This document shows, one piece after another, positions 10,048 through 18,729 of a stretch of 64,000 bases of DNA (the first letter of the stretch is position 1; every line of letters begins with the position of its first letter). The translations under genes and the position numbers were made by a program. The stretch is taken from contig CAWAYQ010000007.1 of NCBI GenBank assembly GCA_963786225.1, positions 62,001 through 126,000 of the forward strand, written 5' to 3'. Under the pieces are notes generated by a model. The model saw only the letters and a program-made list of their open reading frames with translations, searched no databases and was not told where the DNA came from. Source of the stretch: Flaviflagellibacter sp963786225. GTDB taxonomy: Bacteria > Pseudomonadota > Alphaproteobacteria > Rhizobiales > Methylopilaceae.

Positions 10048-10099
10048 GCTGCCGCCGCGACCGGGACTATCGGGCGCTCCGGGCGGGGCCGAAGCGAAA

Positions 10100-10440
10100 T
10101 GAAGTGGAGGCTTCTGTTGCCAGGTGCCTCCGAACCCCGCCTGACGAGTGCTAGCCCGCCAGGGCTTCAGTTTCCGAACTCAAACTGCGTTACGCAGCCT
10201 GAGCAACCGGAGCATAGTTGTCGTTGGCAACTATAAGTTAGCCCTGTAACGGCGGTACAATGCCGGGCAAAAGCGCAACCTTTACACCCTCGTCGATCCT
10301 GTTTCGCCCCCGCCGCAGCCCGCCCCGAAAGGGTTGGGAACGGGTTCTGGTGGAGGCGCCGGGTACTGCCCCCGGGTCCGAATGGTTTATTACGAAGGCC
10401 GTTTATCGCCATATCCGGCCGAAGCCGGCAGGTGAAATAT
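10100..10440 (-). ncRNA. ssrA: Transfer-messenger RNA, circularly permuted two-piece form
   Basis: Reading the minus strand, an acceptor piece comes first and ends in GGCGCCTCCACCA with CCA at 10350-10348. A spacer of about 36 nt is processed out, and the coding piece begins GGGGGCGAAACAGGATCGAC at 10311. GGGGGCG pairs with CGCCTCC over 7 bp and includes a G3:U70 wobble, the alanyl-tRNA synthetase identity element. The tag frame at 10228-10190 encodes ANDNYAPVAQAA then TAA. A GGAGGC/GCCTCC hairpin closes the coding piece near 10106. Permuted order is known for alphaproteobacterial tmRNA. End points are approximate. Confidence 0.93.
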
Positions 10441-10575
10441 AGGAGCAGCGCGCCTCCAAGGCAAAGGTTACAATGGCGTTTGGAACAAGTTTGAACGTTC
10501 TGCCCAAATAAGACGATTTTAGGGGGGTAGGTGCGCATCACTTCCCGGGCTCGATGGAGTTAGCCGTGACTGCTG

Positions 10576-11381
10576 TTGTTTTCCACGGGAACCCAGCGGC
10601 CGGAGCGGCCGCGCGCAGCCACGTTTCACCCGATCACGGCCCTGTGCGTCGGCCTGGCCGTGGCGCTTCTAAGCTACGGCACCGCCCTTGTTTTTGCCGT
10701 GATCTCGACCGGCCTGCTCGATCCGGCGGGCCTGTCCGGCTTTCTCGACGAGCTCGGCGGTCCGATGCCGCCGGTTCGAAGCCTCGGTCGTGGGCGAACG
10801 CATCCAGAGGCTTCGCCGTCGCGGCGACGGCCGGCGGATGGTCTGGCTGGCGGCTGTCGATCTCTCTGTTGTCTGGCGTCGGTCTGCTTGTCGCGGCTAC
10901 CAGGGCCGGGCAGCGTGCTCGCCCTGCTGGCGCGCACTTCGCGCGCCAGCCACTTCTGATCGGCATCGGTCTCATGGCGGCAGCCTTGACCGCCGCCGGC
11001 GATGGCCGACCAGATTTCTATCCGCATCTGCGCGAACTGTTCACGCTGCCGTCCGAGCCGCTTGCGCTCGCCGTGACCGTCTTCGGCGTCGTGATCGCGG
11101 CTCCCGTCAGCGAGGAACTGCTGTTTCGCGGACTGCTCTACACCTCGGTCCGGGAACGCTGGGGCTTCTGGCCCGCGCTCCTTCTGACGTCGACCCTGTT
11201 CGCGGCCGTGCATTACGAGCCGACGGGCGTGTACGCGCTTCTCGTCCTGCCCGTCCGCGTTACTGTTGGGCTGGCTCCGCGAAGTGACGGGCGGCGTCTA
11301 CGCCTCGACTTCGATGCATGCAGCCTTCAACACGGCGGCCGTCGCGGGTCTTCTGGTCGAGCGCGTGATGAGCGGGGTTAG
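10576..11381 (+). pseudogene. CPBP-family intramembrane metalloprotease, broken by several frameshifts
   Basis: The parts are recognisable in three frames. An N-terminal membrane region (HPITALCVGLAVALLSYG) runs from 10576 to about 10770. A middle part contains the catalytic APVSEELLFRGLLYTSV motif (EExxxR) and the histidine motif TLFAAVHYEPTG. The C-terminal STSMHAAFNTAAVAGLLVE carries the last conserved HxxxN. Frame changes occur near 10770, 10806 and 11255. CPBP proteins are membrane-embedded proteases or protease-like maturation factors. With three breaks it may be a true pseudogene, but each break is a one-base change like those in essential genes of this window. Confidence 0.7.
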
Positions 11382-11389
11382 CAGCGGGA

Positions 11390-11505
11390 GCCCCGCATGC
11401 GGGAAGAGGGCCGGGGTGAGGGGCGTTCAAAAACGCGCGTACATTGCCCCTCTCCCGGCCGCTTCGCGGCTCGACCTCTCCCGGGCGGGGAGAGGTGATC
11501 AGTCA
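11390..11505. repeat. Intergenic GGGAGAGG-type repeat element
   Basis: The sequence holds GGGGTGAGGGG, then CCTCTCCCGGCCGCTTCGCGG and a hairpin CTCTCCCGGGCGGGGAGAG. Its layout is the same as elements near 29,047 and 61,453: a pyrimidine-rich arm, a small GC hairpin, and CTCTCCC...GGGAGAG. Such elements are common between genes in Rhizobiales and do not encode protein. It lies between the CPBP remnant and the convergent small secreted protein and could act as a bidirectional transcription end. Confidence 0.55.
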
Positions 11506-11860
11506 GCGCGTGACCCGCGTCACGGCGAGCACGCGGCCCGAGCGGTCGTCGATCCGCACCCGCAGCATTCCGGGGCCGCGGCGGGCATCGCCCACCACCA
11601 CCCAGTCGCCGCGGTTGTGATTGACGTTGCGGACCGCGCCGACGCCGTTGCGGCGGGCGATCGTCGATTGCGTCCTGGCGGTCGACATTGCGGCGGTACC
11701 GGCGGTCCCAGCGGTCGTAATCCCGGTCGCCGGGATAGATGCGGACGCCGTTCGGCGTGATGACGATGCCCTGGGCGCTCGCGGGCGCGGGGGCCGCAAT
11801 CGTGGCGAGCCCGATACCGAGCGTGGTGGCGAGAAGCGCGCCGGCGATGATCTTACGCAT
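11503..11860 (-). CDS. Small secreted hypothetical protein (one frameshift)
   Basis: Starts MRKIIAGALLATTLGIGLAT with a clear signal peptide cleaved after PAPASAQ. The mature part GIVITPNGVRIYPGDRDYDR is followed by an Arg/Asp-rich stretch. The frame changes near 11657; the continuation NGVGAVRNVNHNRGDWVVVG and LRVRIDDRSGRVLAVTRVTR reaches a stop at 11503. The joined protein has about 118 residues, likely periplasmic, with a small beta-rich C-terminal half. I do not recognise a named family. The second half is credible because it is well structured and ends cleanly. Confidence 0.55.
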
Positions 11861-12045
11861 GTTCGGTTTCCTCCTAAGTCCATCAATCCAATGCGCTTTG
11901 CTAGCTGCCCGGCTATTAACCGGACCTGAACGCGCCGTTTGTCTTCCTGTTCAGAAAACGAACGAAGGTTCAGAAAACGAAGAGGTGGGGCCGACAGGGC
12001 GGGCCGGGGACGCTATATTCGCGGCCTGAGCTTAGAGAGAATCGG

Positions 12046-12840
12046 ATGCAGGCTTATCTCGATCTGGTGCGCAACGTGCTCGACACCGGCGTGCGCAAAG
12101 GCGACCGCACCGGCACCGGCACATTGTCGGTGTTCGGGGCGCAATTGCGCTTCGACCTCGCGAAGGGCTTTCCGCTCGTCACGACCAAGAAAGTGCACCT
12201 GAAGTCGATCGTTCACGAACTGCTGTGGTTTCTCGCCGGCGATACCAATGTCCGCTACCTCCAGGACAACGGCGTCAGCATCTGGAACGAATGGGCGGAC
12301 GCGAACGGCGATCTCGGCCCGGTCTACGGCAAGCAATGGCGCTCATGGGCGACGCCGGACGGCGGCTCCATCGATCAGATCGCGGGCGTGCTGAACGAAA
12401 TCCGCTCCAACCCGAATTCGCGCCGCATGATCGTGACGGCGTGGAACCCGGCCGACCTCGACAAGATGGCGCTCGCGCCGTGCCATTGCCTGTTCCAGTT
12501 CCACGTCGCGGACGGGCGGCTGTCGTGCCAGCTCTATCAGCGCTCCGCCGACATCTTTCTCGGCGTGCCGTTCAACATCGCTTCCTATGCGCTGCTGACG
12601 CAGATGATCGCGCATGTCACGGGCCTCAAGCCCGGCGATTTCATCCACACCTTCGGCGACGCGCATCTCTATATCAACCATCTCGATCAGGCGCGCGAGC
12701 AGCTGACGCGCGCGCCGCGCGCGCTGCCCGCGCTGAAGCTGAATCCGGCGGTGAAGAGCCTGTTCGATTTCACGTTCGAGGATATCGCGGTCGAGAATTA
12801 CGATCCGCATCCCGCGATCAAAGCACCGGTAGCAGTGTGA
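12046..12840 (+). CDS. thyA: Thymidylate synthase
   Basis: Methylates dUMP to dTMP using 5,10-methylenetetrahydrofolate, which is oxidised to dihydrofolate. The 264 residues match bacterial ThyA. The catalytic cysteine lies in LAPCHCLFQFHV, the folate/dUMP region in RSADIFLGVPFNIASYALL, and the N-terminal RTGTGTLSVFGAQLRFDL is intact. The stop overlaps the GTG of the GNAT gene by 4 bp, and folA follows, so the enzyme that regenerates tetrahydrofolate is in the same transcript. AGAGAGAATCGG before the ATG offers a ribosome site. Confidence 0.97.
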   Translation: MQAYLDLVRNVLDTGVRKGDRTGTGTLSVFGAQLRFDLAKGFPLVTTKKVHLKSIVHELLWFLAGDTNVRYLQDNGVSIWNEWADANGDLGPVYGKQWRSWATPDGGSIDQIAGVLNEIRSNPNSRRMIVTAWNPADLDKMALAPCHCLFQFHVADGRLSCQLYQRSADIFLGVPFNIASYALLTQMIAHVTGLKPGDFIHTFGDAHLYINHLDQAREQLTRAPRALPALKLNPAVKSLFDFTFEDIAVENYDPHPAIKAPVAV

Positions 12841-13322
12841 CCCTCAGCATTCGTCCCGCCCGGCCCGGAGAGGCCGGCCTCGTGCTTTCGCTCGTGCGCG
12901 AACTCGCGGTCTACGAGAAGCTCGAAGACGAGGTCGTCGCGACCGATGCGATGATGGACGAGGCTTTGTTCGGCAAACATCCGCGCGCCTTCTGCGATAT
13001 CGCGGAATGGAACGGCGAACCCGTCGGCCTTACGGTCTGGTTCTACAATTTCTCGACCTTTTCCGGCCGCTGCGGCATCTATCTCGAAGACCTGTATGTA
13101 CGCGAGGAGTTGCGCGGCAAGGGCATCGGCAAGGCGCTGCTGGTCCGTCTCGCGAAACGCTGCGCCGATGAAAACCTCTCGCGCCTCGAATGGTCGGTGC
13201 TCGACTGGAACACGCCGTCGATCGACTTCTACAAGGCGATGGGCGCGGAGCTCCTGGACGAGTGGACGACGTGCCGCGTCTCGGGACATGCGCTGACGGC
13301 GCTTGGAGGGCAGGGCGCATGA
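12837..13322 (+). CDS. GNAT-family N-acetyltransferase, 161 aa
   Basis: Starts at a GTG that overlaps the thyA stop (GTGA). It shows the GNAT order: an N-terminal strand LSIRPARPGEAGLVLSLVRE, central YLEDLYVREELRGKGIGKAL with the acetyl-CoA loop RGKGIG, and the C-terminal motif FYKAMGAELLDEWTTCRVSG. It resembles the spermidine/spermine acetyltransferase-like bacterial proteins, but the substrate is unknown. Its stop overlaps the folA ATG, so thyA, this gene and folA are translationally coupled. Confidence 0.85.
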   Translation: MTLSIRPARPGEAGLVLSLVRELAVYEKLEDEVVATDAMMDEALFGKHPRAFCDIAEWNGEPVGLTVWFYNFSTFSGRCGIYLEDLYVREELRGKGIGKALLVRLAKRCADENLSRLEWSVLDWNTPSIDFYKAMGAELLDEWTTCRVSGHALTALGGQGA

Positions 13323-13849
13323 GCAATCCGCACGTCGTCTTCGTCGTCGCGATGGGCGAGAACCGCGTGATCGGGAAGGACAATGTCATGCCCTGGCATG
13401 TCCGCTCCGATCTCAAGCGCTTCAAGGCACTGACCTGGGGCAAGCCCATGATCATGGGCCGCAAGACGTTTCAATCCATCGGCAAGCCGTTGCCCGGCCG
13501 CGAGAGCGTGGTCGTGACGAGCGATCCGAATTTCCGCGCCGAGGGCGTGCACGTCGTTCATTCGCCGGAAGCCGCGCTGGAACGCGGACGCCAGCTTGCG
13601 GTGCAGCTTGCAAGCGACGCGATCGCGGTGATCGGCGGCGGCGAGATTTTCAGCCAGATGCTGAGCGAAGCCCACCGCATCCATGTCACCGAGGTCCATG
13701 CGCGTCCCGAAGGCGATGCCTTTTTTCCGGAACTCGACCCGGGCCAATGGGTCGAGGAAAGCCGCGAACACCACGAAGCGGGCGAGAAGGACGACTATGC
13801 CTTCTCCTTTGTGGAATATGTTCCGCGGGCATCAAGCGATGTGACGTGA
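13319..13849 (+). CDS. folA: Dihydrofolate reductase
   Basis: Reduces dihydrofolate to tetrahydrofolate with NADPH, closing the cycle opened by ThyA. The protein has 176 residues. The N-terminus VVFVVAMGENRVIGKDNVMP is the DHFR substrate loop, with HVRSDLKRFKALTWGKPM, the NADPH loop MGRKTFQSIGKPLPGR, and VIGGGEIFSQML. The ATG at 13319 overlaps the GNAT stop. It is intact, and it is the last gene of the cluster before a 100-bp gap containing the hflK ribosome site. Confidence 0.95.
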   Translation: MSNPHVVFVVAMGENRVIGKDNVMPWHVRSDLKRFKALTWGKPMIMGRKTFQSIGKPLPGRESVVVTSDPNFRAEGVHVVHSPEAALERGRQLAVQLASDAIAVIGGGEIFSQMLSEAHRIHVTEVHARPEGDAFFPELDPGQWVEESREHHEAGEKDDYAFSFVEYVPRASSDVT

Positions 13850-13951
13850 GCCGGATTGTCCGGGGTTGATCCCGGCCCTTGCGGTCCTCTACAAGCAACA
13901 GCAGATAAGCGCACATCCGCGTTAAGCGGCGGGATTTAGGGAAGGATTTCG

Positions 13952-15134
13952 ATGCCCTGGAGTAATCAGAGTGGCGGCGGCGGCGGTGGTGGTCCGTGGC
14001 GTCCGAACCCCGGTCCCTGGGGCGGCGGCCCGTCCGGCCAGCGCCCGCCGGATCTCGATGAAATTCTTCGCCGCAGCCAGGACCGCTGGAAGAAAATGAT
14101 GCCCGGCGGGTTCTTCTCGGGGAAGAAGGGCATTTTGCTGGCCCTGCTCGCCATTCTCCTCCTCTGGGGATTTTCCGGCTGGTTCCAGGTCAACACCAGC
14201 GAGCAGGGCGTCGTGCTGCGCTTCGGCAAGCACATCCGCTCCGTCGGCGAGGGTCTGCATTATCATCTGCCCTATCCGATCGAGAGCGTGATCATCGCCA
14301 ATGTCACGGAGAACCGGCGCCTCGAAGTCGGCCTTCGCATGGAAAGCCAGGCGGAGCGCACCAATGTCGGCGTCCGCGAAGTGCCCCAGGAAAGCTTGAT
14401 GCTGACGGGCGACGAGAACATCGTCGACGTGAACTTCGCCGTCGTCTGGCAGATCCAGGTGGGCGGCGCGGCGGACTTCCTGTTCAACATCCAGAATCCC
14501 GAAGCGACGATCCGCGCCATCGCCGAAAGCGCGATGCGCGAGGAAATCGGCCGTTCCGATCTGCAGCCGGTGCTGACGCAGGGCCGTCAGGCCATCGAGC
14601 TTGCGGTGCATCAACTGATGCAGAAGACGCTCGACGACTACAAAGCCGGCGTCCTGATCGTTCAGGTGCAGCTGCAGAAGGTCAATCCGCCCGATCAGGT
14701 GATCGACAGCTTCCGCGACGTTCAGGCGGCGCGCGCCGACCAGGAGCGGTTGCGCAACGAGGCGCAGGCCTACGCCAATCGCGTCGTGCCTGAATCGCGC
14801 GGCGAGGCGGCACGCATCCAGCAATCCGCCGAAGGCTATCGCGAGCGCGTCGTCAACGAAGCGCGCGGCGCGGCCGACCGGTTCAATTCGATCTTCACCG
14901 AATACAAGAAGGCTCCGGAGGTGACGCGCGAGCGCATGTTCCTCGAAACCATGGAGCGAGTGTTCGCCGGCACCGACAAGGTCATTCTCGATTCGTCGGC
15001 CAGCGGATCGGGCGTCGTCCCCTATCTGCCGCTGGGTGAACTGAACCGCGCGTCGCGCGGCACCCGCCGCGCCGCAACAGCCCGCAGCGCCGTCCACGCC
15101 GCGGGCCACCAATCCGACCGGAGCACCTCGATGA
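13952..15134 (+). CDS. hflK: HflK, SPFH-domain regulator of FtsH (3' end frameshifted)
   Basis: Membrane partner of HflC; the HflKC complex surrounds and modulates the FtsH protease. It has a Gly/Pro-rich cytoplasmic N-terminus (SGGGGGGGPW), a membrane helix GILLALLAILLLWGFSGW, then the SPFH domain VNTSEQGVVLRFGKH through GAADRFNSIFTEYKKAPEV. In the sequence as given the frame runs without a stop into hflC. Removing one G at 15059-15060 gives the tail APAAPQQPAAPSTPRATNP and a TGA at 15132-15134 that overlaps the hflC ATG. GGGAAGGATTTCG before the ATG is a good ribosome site. Confidence 0.9.
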
Positions 15135-16030
15135 AAGGCCTCGCCAGCGGAGCAGCGCTCGTACTGCTCGCCATCGCCGTCTTTTTCGGCCTGAGTTCGG
15201 TGTTCACCGTGAATCAGACCGAGCAGGCGCTCGTTCTGCGCTTCGGCCAGGCGATCAACATCGTCCGCGAGCCGGGGCTTTATTTCAAACTGCCCTTCGT
15301 CGACAGCGTCGTGCGCATCGACAAGCGCATCCTCGCGCTCGATCTTCCGGAGCAGGAGGTCAGCGTCTCCGACCAGAAGCGCCTGCGTGTTGACGCGTTC
15401 GCGCGTTACCGCGTGGTCGATCCGCTGAAGTTTTATCAGACGCTCGGCTCGGTGGAGCGCGCCAACGAGCAGCTCGCGACCTTCATGAATTCGGGTCTGC
15501 GGCGCGTGCTCGGCGAATCGACGTTCCAGAACGTCGTCCGCGACCAGCGCTCGCAGCTGATGACGCGCATTCGCGATCAGGTGAACACGCAGGCGGGGGG
15601 CCTCGGCATCCAGGTCGTGGACGTCCGCATCCGCCGCGCCGATCTGCCCGACGCCAACAGCCAGGCGATCTACACGCGGATGCAGACCGAGCGTCAGCGC
15701 GAGGCCGCCGAAATCCGCGCCGAGGGCGCCGAGGCAGCGCAGCGCATCCGCGCGAAAGCGGACCGCGATGTCGTCGTCGTCGTCGCCGAAGCCAACCGTG
15801 AGGCCGAGCGCCTTCGCGGCGAGGGCGACGGCCAGCGCAACGCCATCTTCGCCGACGCTTACGGGCAGGATCAGGACTTCTTCTCGTTCTACCGCTCGAT
15901 GCAGGCTTACGAGACAAGCCTGGGCAACTCCGACACCCGCCTCGTTCTGAGCCCGGATTCGGAATTCTTCCGCTACTTCCGTCTGCCTTCGGGAACGGAA
16001 CCCGCGGTACGGCCGGCCGCGCCGCAGTGA
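15131..16030 (+). CDS. hflC: HflC, SPFH-domain partner of HflK
   Basis: Protein of 299 residues starting MKGLASGAALVLLAIAVFFG, one membrane helix, then an SPFH domain: VFTVNQTEQALVLRFGQAIN, PGLYFKLPFVDSVVRIDKR, QLMTRIRDQVN, and the QREAAEIRAEGAEAAQRIRA coiled coil. It ends in FFSFYRSMQAYETSLGNSDT and LSPDSEFFRYF, characteristic of HflC. It acts with HflK on FtsH at the inner membrane. The ATG overlaps the restored hflK stop (ATGA), and its own stop overlaps the GTG of the DUF2065 gene. Confidence 0.95.
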   Translation: MKGLASGAALVLLAIAVFFGLSSVFTVNQTEQALVLRFGQAINIVREPGLYFKLPFVDSVVRIDKRILALDLPEQEVSVSDQKRLRVDAFARYRVVDPLKFYQTLGSVERANEQLATFMNSGLRRVLGESTFQNVVRDQRSQLMTRIRDQVNTQAGGLGIQVVDVRIRRADLPDANSQAIYTRMQTERQREAAEIRAEGAEAAQRIRAKADRDVVVVVAEANREAERLRGEGDGQRNAIFADAYGQDQDFFSFYRSMQAYETSLGNSDTRLVLSPDSEFFRYFRLPSGTEPAVRPAAPQ

Positions 16031-16212
16031 AAGACTTCGTGGCGGCGCTTGGCCTCGTTCTTGTGATCGAGGGCGTGTGTTCGGCGGCTTTCCCGGCGAT
16101 CACAAAAGCTGCCATGCTGACGGCGGCCGAGACCTCGACGCCGAAATTGCGGATCGTGGGTCTCGTCGCCGCCGTGGTCGGCGTTGGAATTGTCTGGCTC
16201 GTGCGAGGTTAG
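16027..16212 (+). CDS. DUF2065 small membrane protein, 61 aa
   Basis: Starts at a GTG overlapping the hflC stop (GTGA): VKDFVAALGLVLVIEGVCSA. A second hydrophobic segment, LRIVGLVAAVVGVGIVWLVR, makes a two-helix inner-membrane protein of the DUF2065 (YjeT-like) type. It regularly follows hflC in proteobacteria, as here, suggesting a role with the HflKC complex, though none has been shown that I know of. It precedes degP by 68 bp. Confidence 0.85.
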   Translation: MKDFVAALGLVLVIEGVCSAAFPAITKAAMLTAAETSTPKLRIVGLVAAVVGVGIVWLVRG

Positions 16213-16280
16213 GCGTCTCGCCACCGAACGGGCTTCCCAGCGCACGCCGGTCTGGTTAGGCTTTGTGCCGAGGCTTGTTC

Positions 16281-17783
16281 ATGGCTCTTGTCCGTTTCAG
16301 ACGTTCCAGTTGCGTCGCAGCCCTTGCGGCTGCTCTCGTTTTCTCGCTCGCCTTGGCCGAGGCTCAGACCCAGGCCCAGGCGCCCAGTGCGCCTGCCGCA
16401 CCGCGCGGACCTGACGGCATCGCCGACGTCATCGACCAGGTCATCGATTCGGTCGTTCTGATCTCGACATCCCAGGACGTCGACGCCGGCGCCGGCGATG
16501 ACAAGGAACCGACGCCCGATCTCTCGCCCGACGCGCCGCTCGATCAGTTCTTCGACGATTTCTTCGACCGCCAGAGGCGCGGCGAGAACCCGCAGCGCCA
16601 GGTCGGCGAAGGGTCGGGCTTCGTCATCGACGCCTCGGGGACGATCGTCACCAATTTCCACGTCATCGACGGCTCGGACCGGGTCGAGGTCGTCTTCAAC
16701 GACGGCACCAAGCTCCCCGCCGAAGTCGTCGGCAAGGACAAGGAAATCGACATCGCGGTGCTGAAGGTGAAGCCCGTCGCGCCGCTGAAGCCGGTCAAGT
16801 TCGGCGATCCCGACAAGATGCGTGTCGGCGAATGGGTGCTGGCGCTCGGCAATCCGTTCGGCATCGGCCTGTCGGCGACATCGGGCATCGTGTCGGGCCG
16901 CAACCGCGACATGAAGACCGGAAAATACGACAATTTCATTCAGACCGATGCCAGCATCAACAAGGGCAATTCGGGCGGCCCGCTGTTCAATCTCGCGGGC
17001 GAGGTCGTGGGTGTAAATACAGCCATCCTGTCGCCGACCGGCGGCTCGGTCGGCATCGGCTTCGCGGTTCCGTCGTCGACGTTCCGCCCGGTCGTATCGC
17101 AACTGCTTCAGTACGGTGCGGCGCAGCGCGGCTATATCGGCGTGCGCATCCAGGACGTTCCCGAAGAGATCAGGAAGCGCCTGGCGCTCAAGAACGCGCA
17201 GGGCGCGCTGATCGCCCAGACCGTCGATGCCGGGCCCGCCGCTCTGGCCGGCGTGAAGAAGGGCGACGTCATCCTCTCCTTCGACGGCAAGCCGGTTTTG
17301 ACGTCGCGCATGCTGCAGCGCCTCGTCGCCGATGCCGGCATCGACCGCGAGGTCGAAGCCCTGATCTGGCGCGACGGCAAGGAGATCAGAACCAAGATCA
17401 AGATCGGCCGTCTGGAAGAGGCGCAGGCGTCCGATCCGGCAAAGCCCGACGACAAGAAGCCCGAGCCGCCGCCGGCCGCGACCGGCCAGGTGCTCGGCCT
17501 CGATGTCGCGCCGCTCAATGCCGATACGCGCAACCGCTTCAAGATCGACCCGAGCCTGGAGGGCGGCGTCGTCGTGGTCGCGGTGCGTCCGGACTCGCCG
17601 CTGAAAGACGAAAATATCCGCACCGGCGAAATCATTGTCGAACTGGCGCAGCAGAAAGTGTCGAGCCCCGAAGAGCTGACCGCCCGGCTGGCCGCGCTCA
17701 AGAAGGAAGGCCAGACCAGCGCGCTGGCGCTGATCTCGAATGCCGCCGCCGAAATGCGCTATCTGCGCGTGCCCGTCGAGTAG
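16281..17783 (+). CDS. degP: Do-family periplasmic serine protease (DegP/HtrA)
   Basis: Periplasmic protease-chaperone for misfolded envelope proteins, 500 residues. A signal peptide (VRFRRSSCVAALAAALVFSL) leads into a trypsin-like domain with the catalytic triad His in TNFHVIDGSD, Asp in EIDIAVLKV and Ser in NKGNSGGPLF. Two PDZ domains follow: GYIGVRIQDVPEEIRKRLAL to EVEALIWRDGKEI, then QVLGLDVAPLNADTR to the C-terminus. I chose the ATG at 16281, giving a normal signal peptide; six extra residues are possible upstream. It lies downstream of hflKC, the usual Rhizobiales order. Confidence 0.95.
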   Translation: MALVRFRRSSCVAALAAALVFSLALAEAQTQAQAPSAPAAPRGPDGIADVIDQVIDSVVLISTSQDVDAGAGDDKEPTPDLSPDAPLDQFFDDFFDRQRRGENPQRQVGEGSGFVIDASGTIVTNFHVIDGSDRVEVVFNDGTKLPAEVVGKDKEIDIAVLKVKPVAPLKPVKFGDPDKMRVGEWVLALGNPFGIGLSATSGIVSGRNRDMKTGKYDNFIQTDASINKGNSGGPLFNLAGEVVGVNTAILSPTGGSVGIGFAVPSSTFRPVVSQLLQYGAAQRGYIGVRIQDVPEEIRKRLALKNAQGALIAQTVDAGPAALAGVKKGDVILSFDGKPVLTSRMLQRLVADAGIDREVEALIWRDGKEIRTKIKIGRLEEAQASDPAKPDDKKPEPPPAATGQVLGLDVAPLNADTRNRFKIDPSLEGGVVVVAVRPDSPLKDENIRTGEIIVELAQQKVSSPEELTARLAALKKEGQTSALALISNAAAEMRYLRVPVE

Positions 17784-17793
17784 GCGGGCGTAA

Positions 17794-18687
17794 CTACGCC
17801 GCGAACTCGTCGCGCCGATAGCCCTGCAGATAGAGCAGAGCGGTCAGGTCGCCGTGCTCGATCCGCGCTCCGGCGGCTGCCGCGACCGCGGGTTTTGCGC
17901 GGAACGCGACGCCGAGGCCGGCTTCTTCCAGCATAGCGAGGTCGTTCGCGCCGTCGCCGACGGCGAGTGTCTGGTGCGGCGCGAGGCCGAGCTTGTCGCG
18001 CAGATCGATCAAGGCGCTGCGCTTCGCATCGCGGCCGAGAATGGGCTCCGCCACCGTTCCCGCGAACGCCGCGCCGTCGAGGTCGAGAATGTTTCCACGG
18101 TGTTCGTCGAAGCCGATCTTCTCCGCCACGGGCCCGGTGAACAGGGTGAAGCCGCCGGAGATCAGAGCGGTGCGGGCGCCGTGCGCGCGCATCGTGGCGA
18201 TGAGCGTTCGCCCGCCGGGCATCAGGGTGATGTGCTCGCGGATCAGCGTGCCGACGGACGAGACCGGCAAACCCTTCAGAAGCGCCACGCGCTCCCGGAG
18301 CGAGGATTCGAACGCGAGTTCGCCGCGCATCGTGCGCTCGGTGATGGCAGCCACATGCTCTTTCAGCCCGACCAGACCCGCGAGTTCGTCCAGGCATTCC
18401 TGCTCGATCATGGTCGAATCCATGTCGGCGATGAGGAGAAATTTGCGGCGGTCTTCCGCCGGAACGAGGTTCAGATCGACGGCGGCTCCCTCGAGCGCGG
18501 CGCGGGCGATTCCGGCGAGATCGGAGACATCGGTTCCGGGCGCCGTGAACGGAATATCGGCCGCGACGCCGGGCTCAAGCCAGACCGGCAGGCCGGAACC
18601 CGGCAGCACGGCGGCTACGCGCTCGAGCAAACGGCCATCAAGCGCGGGATTTTGCGGGTTCGAGATCAGGGAGGCGATGTAAGGCAT
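17794..18687 (-). CDS. serB: Phosphoserine phosphatase
   Basis: Last step of serine synthesis: O-phosphoserine to L-serine. HAD-superfamily enzyme of 297 residues with motif I DMDSTMIEQECLDELAG (nucleophile Asp), motif II ISGGFTLFTGPVA, and motif III/IV GDGANDLAMLEEAGLGVAF. An N-terminal ACT-like part (about residues 1-85) matches the longer bacterial SerB form. It is convergent with degP (10 bp apart) and divergent from miaA, with 42 bp between the start codons. Intact. Confidence 0.95.
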   Translation of the reverse strand: MPYIASLISNPQNPALDGRLLERVAAVLPGSGLPVWLEPGVAADIPFTAPGTDVSDLAGIARAALEGAAVDLNLVPAEDRRKFLLIADMDSTMIEQECLDELAGLVGLKEHVAAITERTMRGELAFESSLRERVALLKGLPVSSVGTLIREHITLMPGGRTLIATMRAHGARTALISGGFTLFTGPVAEKIGFDEHRGNILDLDGAAFAGTVAEPILGRDAKRSALIDLRDKLGLAPHQTLAVGDGANDLAMLEEAGLGVAFRAKPAVAAAAGARIEHGDLTALLYLQGYRRDEFAA

Positions 18688-18729
18688 TACTAGCGGCTAT
18701 AACGCCTGATCCGAGGAGTTCGAGCGGCA

